Positions 18,633-26,891 of a stretch of DNA of 64,000 nt are shown here, in pieces. The stretch lies in the NCBI GenBank assembly GCA_902529645.1, contig CABZXO010000002.1, forward strand, positions 62,001-126,000, in the 5' to 3' direction. A program made the position numbers and the translations under genes. Source of the stretch: an uncultured Pelagibacteraceae bacterium. Its GTDB lineage: Bacteria > Pseudomonadota > Alphaproteobacteria > Pelagibacterales > Pelagibacteraceae. Each line of letters opens with the position of its first letter. Position 1 is the first letter of the stretch. The notes beneath the pieces were generated by a model. That model was not told the DNA's origin and ran no database searches. It was given only the letters and a program-made list of their open reading frames with translations.

Positions 18633-19285
18633 TGGATGAAAAACAAAAAGCGAAAATAATTATTAAAACTCTAAATAAAATTTATCCAAAAGCACCTGTT
18701 CCACTTAAAAGTAAAAATACTTTCACACTATTAATTTCTGTACTGCTTTCAGCACAATGTACTGATGTAAATGTTAATAATGTAACAAAAGATATCTATC
18801 CTAAATACTATAAACCAGAACACTTTGTGAGATTAGGAAGAAAAAAAATTGAAAAATTAATAAAAAAAATTGGTATTTTTAGAATTAAAGCCAAAAGTAT
18901 TTACTTAATGTCAAAACAAGTGTTAGAAAAACATAAAGGGAAAGTACCTAAAACCTTTGAAGAACTTGAAAAATTACCTGGTGTAGGACATAAAACAGCA
19001 AGCGTAGTAATGTCTCAAGGATTTGGATATCCAGCTTTTGCGGTTGATACTCATATTCATAGACTTGCACAACGATGGGGTTTAACAAGTGGGAAAAATG
19101 TAATTCAAACTGAAAAAGATTTAAAAAGAATATTTCCTAAAAAAACCTGGTCCAAGCTTCATCTGCAAATAATTTTTTATGGTAGAGAATATTGTAAGGC
19201 TAGAGATTGTTATGGTTTAAGCTGTAAAATATGTACTACTTGCTACCCAAATAGAAAAAAACCTGTTATTACCAAAAAAGCTTAA
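18632..19285 (+). CDS. nth: endonuclease III (DNA glycosylase/AP lyase)
   Basis: I set the start at ATG 18632 (MDEKQKAKI), which overlaps the dapB stop by one base; 217 aa. 'LLSAQCTDVNVNNV' and the helix-hairpin-helix region 'LPGVGHKTASVVMSQGFG' with the catalytic Lys (GHKTA) and Asp ('FAVDTHIHRL') define an HhH-GPD glycosylase that removes oxidised pyrimidines. The C-terminal cluster loop reads 'CKARDCYGLSCKICTTC', which has five Cys and does not follow the classical Cx6Cx2Cx5C spacing. Either an altered Fe-S loop or a variant ligand set is implied. Confidence 0.94.
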   Translation: MDEKQKAKIIIKTLNKIYPKAPVPLKSKNTFTLLISVLLSAQCTDVNVNNVTKDIYPKYYKPEHFVRLGRKKIEKLIKKIGIFRIKAKSIYLMSKQVLEKHKGKVPKTFEELEKLPGVGHKTASVVMSQGFGYPAFAVDTHIHRLAQRWGLTSGKNVIQTEKDLKRIFPKKTWSKLHLQIIFYGREYCKARDCYGLSCKICTTCYPNRKKPVITKKA

Positions 19286-19286
19286 T

Positions 19287-20216
19287 ATGAAAATTTTAGG
19301 AATAGGAAACGCAATTGTAGATGTCATTTGTAAAGTAGATGACAATTTTATTACCAAAAATGATCTTACAAAGAGTACAATGAAATTAATCTTTAATGAA
19401 AATGAGTTCAAAAATTTATTAACAAATCTAAAAATTGAAAAAACTGTATCAGGTGGATCCGTAGCAAACTCTATAGTTGGATTATCTCAACTTGGCGATA
19501 AAGTTGGTTTTATAGGTAAAGTTTCTGATGATGAATTTGGTAGTAAATACGAGGAAGGTTTAAAAAAAGAAAAAGTTAAATATTTTTATTCAAAAAAAAA
19601 AGAAAAATTACCAACAGGAACTTGTTTAATTTTAGTAACGCCAGACTCTGAAAGAACAATGTGTACTTTCCTAGGAACTGCAGGAAAGATTAATGAAAAT
19701 GATGTGAGTTCTGATGCAATAAAAAAAAGTGAGATAATTTTTTTAGAAGGTTACTTATGGGATGAAGGAGAACCAAAGAAAGCATTCGATAAAGCTATAA
19801 ATAATGCAAACAAAGTTGCTATGTCACTCTCAGATCTATTTTGTGTAGATAGACACAAACCCCATTTTTTAAACTTAGTAAAAAACAGACTTGATATAAC
19901 TTTTGCTAACGAACAGGAAATTACATCCTTAATTGGAGCAAAAAATTTTGATGAAGTTATAAACTTTTCAAAACAACTTAATAAATTAATGATTGTGACA
20001 CGAGGAGAAAGAGGCGCAGTTGCAGTTAATGGTGATGAAGTTATTGAAAGTGATATAAAAAAAAATTTAAAAATCATTGATCTTACAGGTGCAGGTGATC
20101 TTTTTGCTGCTGGTTTTTTACATGGGTATATTAACAAATTATCTATAAAAGAGTGCCTTGAAAAAGGTACTGAAATGTCATCTAAAGTAATACAGCAAAT
20201 AGGAGCAAGACTTTAA
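19287..20216 (+). CDS. PfkB-family sugar/nucleoside kinase, probable adenosine kinase
   Basis: 309 aa. 'VSGGSVANSIVGLSQLGDKV' (PfkB signature 1) and 'IIDLTGAGDLFAAGFLHGY' (signature 2, with the anion hole and catalytic Asp) are clear. 'GNAIVDVICKVDDNFI' at the N-terminus and 'FLGTAGKINENDV' resemble the adenosine kinase branch of the family, which phosphorylates adenosine to AMP. It starts one base after the nth stop. Substrate specificity is inferred from resemblance only; ribokinase or fructokinase activity is not excluded. Confidence 0.85.
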   Translation: MKILGIGNAIVDVICKVDDNFITKNDLTKSTMKLIFNENEFKNLLTNLKIEKTVSGGSVANSIVGLSQLGDKVGFIGKVSDDEFGSKYEEGLKKEKVKYFYSKKKEKLPTGTCLILVTPDSERTMCTFLGTAGKINENDVSSDAIKKSEIIFLEGYLWDEGEPKKAFDKAINNANKVAMSLSDLFCVDRHKPHFLNLVKNRLDITFANEQEITSLIGAKNFDEVINFSKQLNKLMIVTRGERGAVAVNGDEVIESDIKKNLKIIDLTGAGDLFAAGFLHGYINKLSIKECLEKGTEMSSKVIQQIGARL

Positions 20217-20217
20217 C

Positions 20218-20337
20218 TTAAATTTTCTTTCTTTTAAAACTTCCCTTGCCTTTTTTGGGCTTAACTATTTTTGGTTTGTACTTTTTAGTAAATAAATCTT
20301 TAGCTATAGGGTTCTTCTTATTTGATTTGATAGCCAT
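20218..20337 (-). CDS. arfA: ArfA-like alternative ribosome-rescue factor (39 aa)
   Basis: Too short for the ORF track; I read it from the reverse strand. The product is very basic: 'MAIKSNKKNPIAKDLFTKKY' then 'KPKIVKPKKGKGSFKRKKI'. 'NPIAKDLF...V-KPKKGKGSFKRK' resembles ArfA ('[29 protein letters not shown]' in E. coli), a small factor that binds stalled ribosomes with RF2 and frees them. Unlike E. coli arfA, there is a normal stop codon. It starts inside the end of the regulator gene (20-bp overlap) and converges on the adenosine kinase gene with one base between stops. Identification rests on motif resemblance recalled from memory. Confidence 0.72.
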   Translation of the reverse strand: MAIKSNKKNPIAKDLFTKKYKPKIVKPKKGKGSFKRKKI

Positions 20338-20929
20338 TTTTTTCACTAATTATAAAATGTTTATCATTAAATGTGTTTGAAATTTTTTTTCTTAATCGAT
20401 AAATATGAGTTTCAACAGTATGCGTTTCTATATTAGACTGATAACTCCAAACTTTTTCTTGTAGCTCATTAATACTAACAGGTTTTTCTGACTTAGATAA
20501 ATAAGTTATTGTATTAATTTCTTTTTCAGTCAACTTAAGCTTGATATTATTTTTTAGCATTTCTCTAGAGTTTAAATCAATAGTATAATTATTTACTATC
20601 ACTTCAGACTGACTATTGAATTGTAATTTTAAAAATTCAATATTTATCTTTTCGATTAATTTAAAAATATTAATTGGTATATGATCTAAAACAAATTGAT
20701 TATGAATATATGAATATTTTTTATTAGATATAACTAAATAATTGTGAATTTTTTTTGTTTTTTCATTTAGGGTCTCTTCATTATCTACAATAATAATCTT
20801 AAAATTTAAATTTAAACCAAGTTCTTCGAGAATTTGATATAATTCATTAAACTTATATATTATTAAATTCTGAGTACTCACAAAATAGAGAATATGATAA
20901 TTTTTATTAAAAATAAACACACTCTTCAA
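20318..20929 (-). CDS. winged-helix (OmpR/PhoB-type) transcriptional regulator with degenerate N-terminal domain
   Basis: 203 aa. The C-terminal ~95 residues are a Trans_reg_C DNA-binding domain: 'IKLKLTEKEINTITYLS', 'NELQEKVWSYQSNIETHTVE', 'THIYRLRKKI' and 'FIISEKNGYQIK' match the order of OmpR-family helices and wing. The N-terminal ~100 residues look like the remains of a receiver domain, but I see no acidic pair or clear phosphorylated Asp/Lys set, so phosphorylation control is doubtful. No histidine kinase is adjacent. The listed start overlaps the divergent L,D-transpeptidase gene by 36 bp; a GTG start near 'VSTQNLII' would avoid this. Confidence 0.75.
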   Translation of the reverse strand: MKSVFIFNKNYHILYFVSTQNLIIYKFNELYQILEELGLNLNFKIIIVDNEETLNEKTKKIHNYLVISNKKYSYIHNQFVLDHIPINIFKLIEKINIEFLKLQFNSQSEVIVNNYTIDLNSREMLKNNIKLKLTEKEINTITYLSKSEKPVSINELQEKVWSYQSNIETHTVETHIYRLRKKISNTFNDKHFIISEKNGYQIK

Positions 20930-21388
20930 ATAGATGAATTTAAATTTATTTGCTGTATTGGCAAAAAAGGTTCAACAACTAATAAAAAAGAAGGAGATAA
21001 AAAAACACCAAAAGGAATTTTTGAAATTGGGAATTTATACTATCGAAAAGATCGCATAAAAAAACCATTAACTTTATTAAAATGTATAGAAATTAAAAAA
21101 GAAATGGGTTGGTGTGATGATATCCGTTTCCCAAAAAAATATAACAGGCTCATTAGAGTAAATAATAAAATAAGACACGAGAAATTAAAAAGAAAAGATT
21201 ATAAGTATGATTTACTAATTCCAATTAAGTACAATTTTAAAAAACCTATCGTTAAACTAGGAAGCTGTATTTTTATTCATCTCACTAGAGATTATAAACC
21301 CACAGTTGGATGTGTTGGTTTAAAAGAAAAAGATTTTTTAATTATGTTAAAATTGATTAAAAAAAATTCAAAAATTAAAATTTTTTAA
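20894..21388 (+). CDS. L,D-transpeptidase (YkuD-domain) family protein
   Basis: 164 aa. The first part contains 'CIGKKGSTTNKKEGDKKTPKG' (the substrate-side GKxG..T..G..KTPxG motif), and the active-site end is 'CIFIHLTRDYKPTVGCVGL', the HxxxxxxxTxGC(V) signature with catalytic Cys. Such enzymes form L,D cross-links in peptidoglycan or attach lipoproteins. No signal peptide is visible, so export is unclear; this short form (YkuD domain only) is common in alphaproteobacteria. It overlaps the divergent regulator at the 5' end and converges on the YggS-family gene with a 4-bp overlap. Confidence 0.85.
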   Translation: MIIFIKNKHTLQIDEFKFICCIGKKGSTTNKKEGDKKTPKGIFEIGNLYYRKDRIKKPLTLLKCIEIKKEMGWCDDIRFPKKYNRLIRVNNKIRHEKLKRKDYKYDLLIPIKYNFKKPIVKLGSCIFIHLTRDYKPTVGCVGLKEKDFLIMLKLIKKNSKIKIF

Positions 21389-22044
21389 GATCTTTGCCCA
21401 AAAATACTAGATCCAACTCTAACATATGTTGAGAAGTTTTTAGCAGCAATTAAATAATCTGAGGACATGCCCATACTTAATTCTGCTAGACCTAGATCTT
21501 TATTTAATTTGTTCATTTCTACAAAATAAACCTCAGGATCACTATTTATTGGAGGAATACACATCAAACCAATTACATTTAAACCAATTTGTTTACTAAA
21601 TGAAACTAATTGATCCACTTCATTTTTATTTATACCTGATTTCTGGTTTTCGTCACCAATGTTAACCTGTAAAAAAATTTTCATTTTTTTATTAACTTTA
21701 TTTTGTTCCTCAGCAATTTTTCTTGCAAGCTTTTCACTATCTACTGAATGAATATAATCAAATATTTTTACTGCAAATTTCACTTTATTAGTTTGTAATT
21801 TTCCAACCATATGTAATCTTATTTTTGGATTTATTTTTTTTACTTCTGACCATTTTTCTAATGCTTCCTGTACCTTGTTTTCACCGTAGTCTCTATGACC
21901 ATACTCAATTAGAGGTGATATTTTATCAATCTTGAAAGTCTTGGAAACTGCAACAATTTTGGGATTAGTATCAATATTTAATTTATTAAGATGAATTTTA
22001 ATATTATTCTTGATGTCTAATAAATTTTTTACACTGCTATGCAT
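21385..22044 (-). CDS. YggS-family pyridoxal phosphate-binding protein (PLP homeostasis)
   Basis: Start ATG 22044 (MHSSVKNLLDIK) gives 219 aa; the track start adds residues not seen in the family. 'KIVAVSKTFKIDKI' holds the PLP-binding Lys, 'YGENKVQEALEKW' and 'LHMVGKLQTNKVKFAVK' are YggS/PROSC hallmarks, and 'MSMGMSSDYLIAAK...STYVRVGSSIFGQR' appears at the end (reading LSMGMSSDYLIAA). It controls free PLP and amino-acid balance rather than catalysing a known reaction. Its start codon abuts that of the divergent ThiE-like frame in an ATGCAT palindrome. Confidence 0.93.
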   Translation of the reverse strand: MHSSVKNLLDIKNNIKIHLNKLNIDTNPKIVAVSKTFKIDKISPLIEYGHRDYGENKVQEALEKWSEVKKINPKIRLHMVGKLQTNKVKFAVKIFDYIHSVDSEKLARKIAEEQNKVNKKMKIFLQVNIGDENQKSGINKNEVDQLVSFSKQIGLNVIGLMCIPPINSDPEVYFVEMNKLNKDLGLAELSMGMSSDYLIAAKNFSTYVRVGSSIFGQRS

Positions 22045-22047
22045 AAG

Positions 22048-22563
22048 ATGAATAAATATTACTTTATTAATAAATTTGATACAAATATTATCGACAAGCA
22101 AGACAAGCAAACTACAATTATTTATAGAAATTATAATTCAAAAAAAATAAATCAAGATCTTATCCTGAAAATAAAAAAATACTGTAAAAAAAGTAGAGTT
22201 AAATTTTATTTATCCAACCATATTAAGCTTGCAATAAAATTAGACTTGGATGGTGCATATATTCCTTCTTTTAATAAATCTACAAAACACCTTTCTTTTA
22301 CACTTAAGAAAAAATTTAGTATAATTGGTTCAGCCCATAATATTAAGGAAATTAAAATTAAAGAAATACAGAATGTAAATAGAATTTTTTTATCTTCGAT
22401 TTTTAAAAAAAATAAAAATTACTTAGGAATTAATAAATTTAAATTAATTTCAAATTTCACCAAAAAAAAAATTGTTGCTTTAGGTGGAATATCTAAAAAA
22501 AATATAAAAAAAATAAAACTCTTAAATAATCCTGAATTTGCTGGAATTTCTTATTTTGAATAA
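22048..22563 (+). CDS. ThiE/TenI-like thiamine-phosphate synthase family protein
   Basis: 171 aa from ATG 22048 (an alternative ATG at 22039 adds three residues). 'YLSNHIKLAIKLDLDGAYIPS' corresponds to the ThiE 'NDxxxLAxxxxADGVHLG' segment, 'FSIIGSAHNIKEIKIKE' to 'IGxSxHxxEE', and 'KKKIVALGGISKKNIKKI' to the phosphate-binding GGI loop. The motifs are diverged and the protein is shorter than usual (about 210 aa), so it may be a TenI-like paralogue rather than an active thiamine-phosphate synthase. Its stop codon lies in the shared terminator before the porin gene. Confidence 0.7.
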   Translation: MNKYYFINKFDTNIIDKQDKQTTIIYRNYNSKKINQDLILKIKKYCKKSRVKFYLSNHIKLAIKLDLDGAYIPSFNKSTKHLSFTLKKKFSIIGSAHNIKEIKIKEIQNVNRIFLSSIFKKNKNYLGINKFKLISNFTKKKIVALGGISKKNIKKIKLLNNPEFAGISYFE

Positions 22564-22592
22564 AAAAAAGGCCCCATAAAGGGGCCCTTTTT
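22562..22592. terminator. bidirectional rho-independent terminator between ThiE-like gene and porin
   Basis: Stem GGCCCC (22570-22575) and GGGGCC (22581-22586) enclose loop ATAAA. It is preceded by A8 and followed by C-T5, so either strand gives a G+C-rich hairpin with a U tract. The minus-strand (porin) direction has the better tail (T8). It is very conspicuous in such AT-rich DNA. Confidence 0.9.
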
Positions 22593-22615
22593 AAAATTAT
22601 TCTTATCTAACTTAA

Positions 22616-23560
22616 TTAGAATGAGAATGTCACTCCAATATTGTAACCAGATCTGTCATCAGTTGCAGTACCTGCAATGTTGTCAACAGTGTTGTGGTTA
22701 GCTTTTACTGTCATAGAACCCATTACATATGATACAGAAATACCAGTCGCTTCTTGGTCAGATAACGTACTGTTTTCGTACTCAATTGTAGATGAGTTTA
22801 ATGAAATAGACATTTCATCACTCATAGCATACGAAAGACCGATTGCTGTAAAGTCTTTGTCAGCATTTGCAGTCTCTGAATCAGACTCAGAAGTTTGGTA
22901 ACCTACTGAGAATGCATCCATTGTGTATGTTAAGTACATGTTAGTTAGGTCTAAAGAAGCAGCAGCAGTGTTATCTTCACCCATACCACCACCGATAGTT
23001 AAACCGTCAACTCCAGTAAACTTAATACCGTAGTCAGTTGAACTTTCAACTTCTGTAGTTCCATCAGATGGAGTGTAAGAAGCTGATACTGTTAAACCGT
23101 CCATGAAAGATGAGTTTGAATAATGGAACATGTTATTTCCAGATGGTCCACCAGGAATAGCGTCAGCACCAGTTACATCATCCCATGATTCTTCACCAGC
23201 AGTTGGTGTTACATCATCGATAGCACTTAGTACACCACTTCCACCAGTACCTGAGAAAGTTACCACACCAGTGTCACCCATGTCGATTTTCAAAGTTCTA
23301 GTATCAAATACTTGGCTTGATCCTACATCATCGTCATTAAGTACTTGTGTTGCTGTAACAATAAAACCATTGTCTTGTTCGACAGTAGCTGCAAATGTTA
23401 CACCATTGTTCATAGACCAACCGTTACCAGTTGTTTGTTTCTCTTCACCATAAAAGTCAAGAGTAGCACCACCTGTAACAGATAGATCTGCAGCGTTAGC
23501 TGATACAGATACCATAGCACCTGCTAATGCAGTTAACCCTACTTTTTTTAAATTGTTCAT
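22616..23560 (-). CDS. outer-membrane porin, major
   Basis: 314 aa with a classical signal peptide 'LTALAGAMVSVSANAADL' (cleavage after ANA). The mature protein is rich in Gly/Ser/Thr/Asp with alternating hydrophobic residues, as in beta-barrels, and ends in Phe ('GYNIGVTFSF'), the usual outer-membrane assembly signal. Acidic loops ('DDVTPTAGEESWDDV') are prominent. This matches the Gram-negative porin type found in SAR11. Base use is distinctly richer in G+C than the neighbours, which suggests high expression. It is monocistronic: strong AAGGAG ribosome site, its own promoter region, and a terminator. Solute specificity is unknown. Confidence 0.85.
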   Translation of the reverse strand: MNNLKKVGLTALAGAMVSVSANAADLSVTGGATLDFYGEEKQTTGNGWSMNNGVTFAATVEQDNGFIVTATQVLNDDDVGSSQVFDTRTLKIDMGDTGVVTFSGTGGSGVLSAIDDVTPTAGEESWDDVTGADAIPGGPSGNNMFHYSNSSFMDGLTVSASYTPSDGTTEVESSTDYGIKFTGVDGLTIGGGMGEDNTAAASLDLTNMYLTYTMDAFSVGYQTSESDSETANADKDFTAIGLSYAMSDEMSISLNSSTIEYENSTLSDQEATGISVSYVMGSMTVKANHNTVDNIAGTATDDRSGYNIGVTFSF

Positions 23561-23568
23561 ATTAATTA

Positions 23569-23574
23569 CTCCTT
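23569..23574 (-). promoter_or_regulatory. strong Shine-Dalgarno of the porin gene
   Basis: AAGGAG lies 8 bases before the porin ATG (23560). It is one of very few strong ribosome-binding sites in the window, where most genes show weak or no purine-rich leader. Confidence 0.8.
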
Positions 23575-23584
23575 ATTTTGATTG

Positions 23585-23600
23585 TTATTATTAATAATAA
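23585..23600. repeat. 16-bp perfect palindrome in the porin 5' leader
   Basis: TTATTATTAATAATAA equals its own reverse complement. It lies between the candidate porin promoter and the ribosome-binding site, so it could be an operator or a weak mRNA stem. Chance is also possible in AT-rich DNA. Confidence 0.5.
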
Positions 23601-23608
23601 ACATTTGG

Positions 23609-23639
23609 TTTATATTGAATTTTTTGAGAAATTTTTCAA
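23609..23639 (-). promoter_or_regulatory. candidate porin promoter
   Basis: Reading the minus strand, TTGAAA (23639-23634) is followed after 17 bases by AATATA (23616-23611), or after 19 bases by TATAAA (23614-23609). The leader to the ATG would be about 45 bases. Only a motif match. Confidence 0.4.
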
Positions 23640-23710
23640 TTTAGCTATTATTTAAGTATGATTTTTAAGTTATGTTGTAATTTTGCAACAGCTTATTTAT
23701 ATTGAATTTT
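23609..23710 (+). repeat. 15-bp direct repeat flanking the porin / lipoprotein divergent region
   Basis: TTTATATTGAATTTT occurs at 23609-23623 and again at 23696-23710, 87 bp apart, in the region between divergent porin and DUF3576-type genes. The first copy covers the candidate porin -10 box. It may be a shared regulatory site or a chance AT-rich repeat. Confidence 0.5.
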
Positions 23711-23775
23711 CTATATTTTTTGATGATTTTCAATTATATGTTTATTTTAATTTAAAGAATTTCTATTATTTAAGG

Positions 23776-24336
23776 ATGTTTTCAACAAAAACTATAAATA
23801 TTGCCTTTTTATTGATTTTTGGATCATTTTTACTGAGTTCATGCGCACCATTTAATTCTGTTGATGCAAAAAAATACCCCCCGAACCCCGAATTGAGAGT
23901 TAAGAAAAATCTGGAGGAAGGACGTGGTTTTAGATTGTCGAATAGTATTAAAAATAAAAGTGGAACAACCTATGAATTTGCTAGCTCCAATGAATTATGG
24001 AGAGCTTCATTGGATACTATTGATTTTATGCCACTAGCATCTGTGAATTACAGCGGTGGGATTATAATTACTGATTGGTATGGAAATAATCAAGTTTCAA
24101 ATGAAAACATAAAAATCTCAATTAGATTTCTAACAAACGAAATAAGAAGTGATGCATTGGATATAAAAGTTTTTAAAAAAGTTTGTGATAATTTAAATAA
24201 GTGTAAAATATCTGAGACATCGGGAGAATTGATAAAAGAACTAAAAAAAAAGATCTTAAAGCAAGCAAAAATTTATGAGGTTAAAAATAAAGATAAAAAT
24301 ATTAAACCTTATACACAACATAAATTTGAAAAATAA
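23776..24336 (+). CDS. DUF3576-type lipoprotein
   Basis: I set the start at ATG 23776 ([11 protein letters not shown]), which gives a proper lipoprotein signal '[11 protein letters not shown]' with lipobox LSSC; the track start adds 31 residues upstream. The 186-aa product contains '[20 protein letters not shown]', '[30 protein letters not shown]' and '[21 protein letters not shown]', which I recognise as the alphaproteobacterial DUF3576 family encoded upstream of leuS. Function unknown; presumably an envelope lipoprotein, possibly working with LptE two genes on. It is 17 bp from leuS, so likely co-transcribed with leuS-lptE-holA. Confidence 0.82.
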   Translation: MFSTKTINIAFLLIFGSFLLSSCAPFNSVDAKKYPPNPELRVKKNLEEGRGFRLSNSIKNKSGTTYEFASSNELWRASLDTIDFMPLASVNYSGGIIITDWYGNNQVSNENIKISIRFLTNEIRSDALDIKVFKKVCDNLNKCKISETSGELIKELKKKILKQAKIYEVKNKDKNIKPYTQHKFEK

Positions 24337-24353
24337 TAAGCCATAATATTTCA

Positions 24354-26891
24354 GTGGAAAGATACAACTTCAAATCAATTGAACAAAAATGGCAAAAAAA
24401 ATGGGAAGAAAATAAAACTTTTTTTTCCAAAATCGATAATACAAAAAAAAAATTTTATTGTTTAGAAATGTTTCCATATCCATCTGGAAAAATTCATATG
24501 GGTCATGTTAGAAACTACACCATAGGTGATGTGCTAGCTAGGTTTAAGATTCTAAAAAATTTTAATGTTCTGCATCCTATGGGATGGGACTCTTTTGGTA
24601 TGCCGGCAGAAAACGCTGCAAGACAAAATAATTTAGATCCGAAATCATGGACTGAAAAAAATATATCTATAATGAAATCTCAATTAAAAAAATTAGGTTT
24701 ATCAATTGATTGGGATAAAGAAATATCAACATGTTCTCCAGAATATTACAAACATCAACAAGAATTTTTCTTAGAACTATATGACAAAGGACTAGTCTAT
24801 AAAAAAGAAAATTATGTAAATTGGGATCCAGTTGATCAGACAGTTTTAGCTAATGAACAAGTAATTGATGGCAAAGGTTGGAGATCTGGGGCCCCTGTAG
24901 AAAGAAAAAAATTAAGTCAATGGTTTTTCAATATTACTAAATTCTCAAATGAATTACTTAATAGCCTAAATAGTCTATCAGAATGGCCCAATAAAGTAAA
25001 AATAATGCAACAAAATTGGATTGGTAAATCATATGGTTGTGAAATTAGTTTCAAAATCAACTCAAAAAAAGGAATAGAAAATATTAATTGTTATACCACA
25101 AGGCCCGATACACTTTTTGGTATGTCCTTTTTGGCTCTATCAATTGATCACCCAATTGCTAAATTTTATCAAAATGATCCGGATTTTAGAAAATTTAAGG
25201 AAGAATGTTCTAGGACTGGAACAACGGAAGAGTCGATCGCAATTGCAGAAAAACTTGGATATAGGACAGATTTAGAAGCAATTAATCCTCTCAATGAAAA
25301 AATTAAAGTCCCAGTTTATTTTGCTAATTTTGTTTTAATGGATTATGGTTTGGGGGCTGTTTTTGGATGCCCTGCACATGACCAGAGAGATTTAGATTTT
25401 GCAATAAAATATAATTTAAAAATTATACCAGTTGTAAAACCAGAACATAACGAAAATTTCGAAATTAAAGATGTGGCTTATACTGGAGATGGTAAATTAA
25501 TTAATTCAGAATTTTTAAATGATCTAAAAGTTCCCTCTGAGTCAATTAATAAAACAATAGAACATCTTGAACAAAAAAAAATCGGTCGAAGAAAAACCAA
25601 TTTTAGACTAAAAGATTGGGGAATTTCAAGACAAAGATATTGGGGATGTCCAATTCCAATTGCATATGATGAGAATAACAATCCAATTAAAATTCCTAAA
25701 GAAATGCTTCCAATAAAACTTCCTGAGATAAAAAAATTTAATTCAATGGGCAATCCACTTGAGGAAATGGAAGATTGGAAAAAAATTGAAATTAATGGGA
25801 AAAAATGCAGAAAGGAAACAGATACATTGGATACATTTGTAGACTCGTCTTGGTATTTCCTAAGATTTTGTTCACCCAAAAATTCAAACTACGGTTTCAA
25901 TCAAAAAGATGCAGATTACTGGATGCCTGTGGATCAATACATAGGTGGTGTTGAACACGCAATTCTTCATTTGTTGTATTCAAGGTTTTTTATGCATGCC
26001 CTTTCACATGAAAACAAAAATTTTAATATAAAAGAGCCTTTTAAAGGCTTATTTACACAAGGTATGGTCTGTCATGAAACCTATAAAGACAAAAATAACA
26101 ATTGGGTAAGCCCTGATGAAGTTATTACTAAAGATGGAAGGAAATTTTTAAAGAATGATAATAATCATGAAATCAAAGTAGGGCCTTCTGAGTCAATGTC
26201 AAAATCAAAAAGAAATACAATTGATCCCGAGGAGATTATTAAAAATTTTGGAGCTGATGCGGTGAGATTATTTATATTATCTGATAGTCCACCAGAAAAA
26301 GATGTGCAATGGTCAGATGAAGGAATGGTCTCTTCTTATAAATTTGTTCAAAAGTTGTGGATATTAAATCAAAAAATTTTAGATCAAATTAAGGTCACTG
26401 AAACAAACGAACAAAGTAAGGAACTTAAAAAAATATCTAATCAATTTATTCAAGATGTTGAAAATAATATAAATAATTTTAGCTATAATAAAATAATTGC
26501 GAACTTTTATGAGGTATATTCCAAATTAACTAAAATAGTTGAAAAAAAAATCAGCCGAGAAGACTGGATAAAGAATTACAAAGAAATCTTAATAGTTATG
26601 AGTCCTGTTATACCTCATTTTTCCCATGAATGTCTGGAAATGCTTAAGGTAAAAGAAGAAATTTTATGGCCATTGATTGATAAAGAGATTCTTATTGAAG
26701 AAAATGTAAACATAGTAGTTCAAATTAACGGCAAAACAAGAGGTATAATTAATACTAAAAAAAATATAAATGAAGAGCAACTTTTATCTGAAATAAATAA
26801 AGATTTCAAAATTAGTAAACATTTAAATGATAGAATTATAAAAAAAAAAATATTTATACCTCAAAAATTAATTAATATAGTCGTCAGTTGA
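24354..26891 (+). CDS. leuS: leucyl-tRNA synthetase
   Basis: 845 aa from a GTG start (24354). It is a class I synthetase with HIGH motif '[20 protein letters not shown]', an editing domain ('[20 protein letters not shown]', '[17 protein letters not shown]') and '[16 protein letters not shown]'. The KMSKS loop reads '[17 protein letters not shown]', so the first Lys is Ser while the important second Lys is kept. It charges tRNA-Leu and hydrolyses mischarged products. Its stop overlaps the lptE start (TGATG). Confidence 0.97.
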   Translation: MERYNFKSIEQKWQKKWEENKTFFSKIDNTKKKFYCLEMFPYPSGKIHMGHVRNYTIGDVLARFKILKNFNVLHPMGWDSFGMPAENAARQNNLDPKSWTEKNISIMKSQLKKLGLSIDWDKEISTCSPEYYKHQQEFFLELYDKGLVYKKENYVNWDPVDQTVLANEQVIDGKGWRSGAPVERKKLSQWFFNITKFSNELLNSLNSLSEWPNKVKIMQQNWIGKSYGCEISFKINSKKGIENINCYTTRPDTLFGMSFLALSIDHPIAKFYQNDPDFRKFKEECSRTGTTEESIAIAEKLGYRTDLEAINPLNEKIKVPVYFANFVLMDYGLGAVFGCPAHDQRDLDFAIKYNLKIIPVVKPEHNENFEIKDVAYTGDGKLINSEFLNDLKVPSESINKTIEHLEQKKIGRRKTNFRLKDWGISRQRYWGCPIPIAYDENNNPIKIPKEMLPIKLPEIKKFNSMGNPLEEMEDWKKIEINGKKCRKETDTLDTFVDSSWYFLRFCSPKNSNYGFNQKDADYWMPVDQYIGGVEHAILHLLYSRFFMHALSHENKNFNIKEPFKGLFTQGMVCHETYKDKNNNWVSPDEVITKDGRKFLKNDNNHEIKVGPSESMSKSKRNTIDPEEIIKNFGADAVRLFILSDSPPEKDVQWSDEGMVSSYKFVQKLWILNQKILDQIKVTETNEQSKELKKISNQFIQDVENNINNFSYNKIIANFYEVYSKLTKIVEKKISREDWIKNYKEILIVMSPVIPHFSHECLEMLKVKEEILWPLIDKEILIEENVNIVVQINGKTRGIINTKKNINEEQLLSEINKDFKISKHLNDRIIKKKIFIPQKLINIVVS

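Noticed and set aside
20217-20340. This interval as a simple noncoding spacer or terminator between convergent genes
   Set aside because: It contains a full open frame with ArfA-like sequence and no G+C-rich hairpin, so a small gene explains it better.
23130-23453. 107-aa plus-strand ORF opposite the porin
   Set aside because: Antisense of a gene with strong signal peptide, ribosome site and terminator; open only because of the porin's codon bias.
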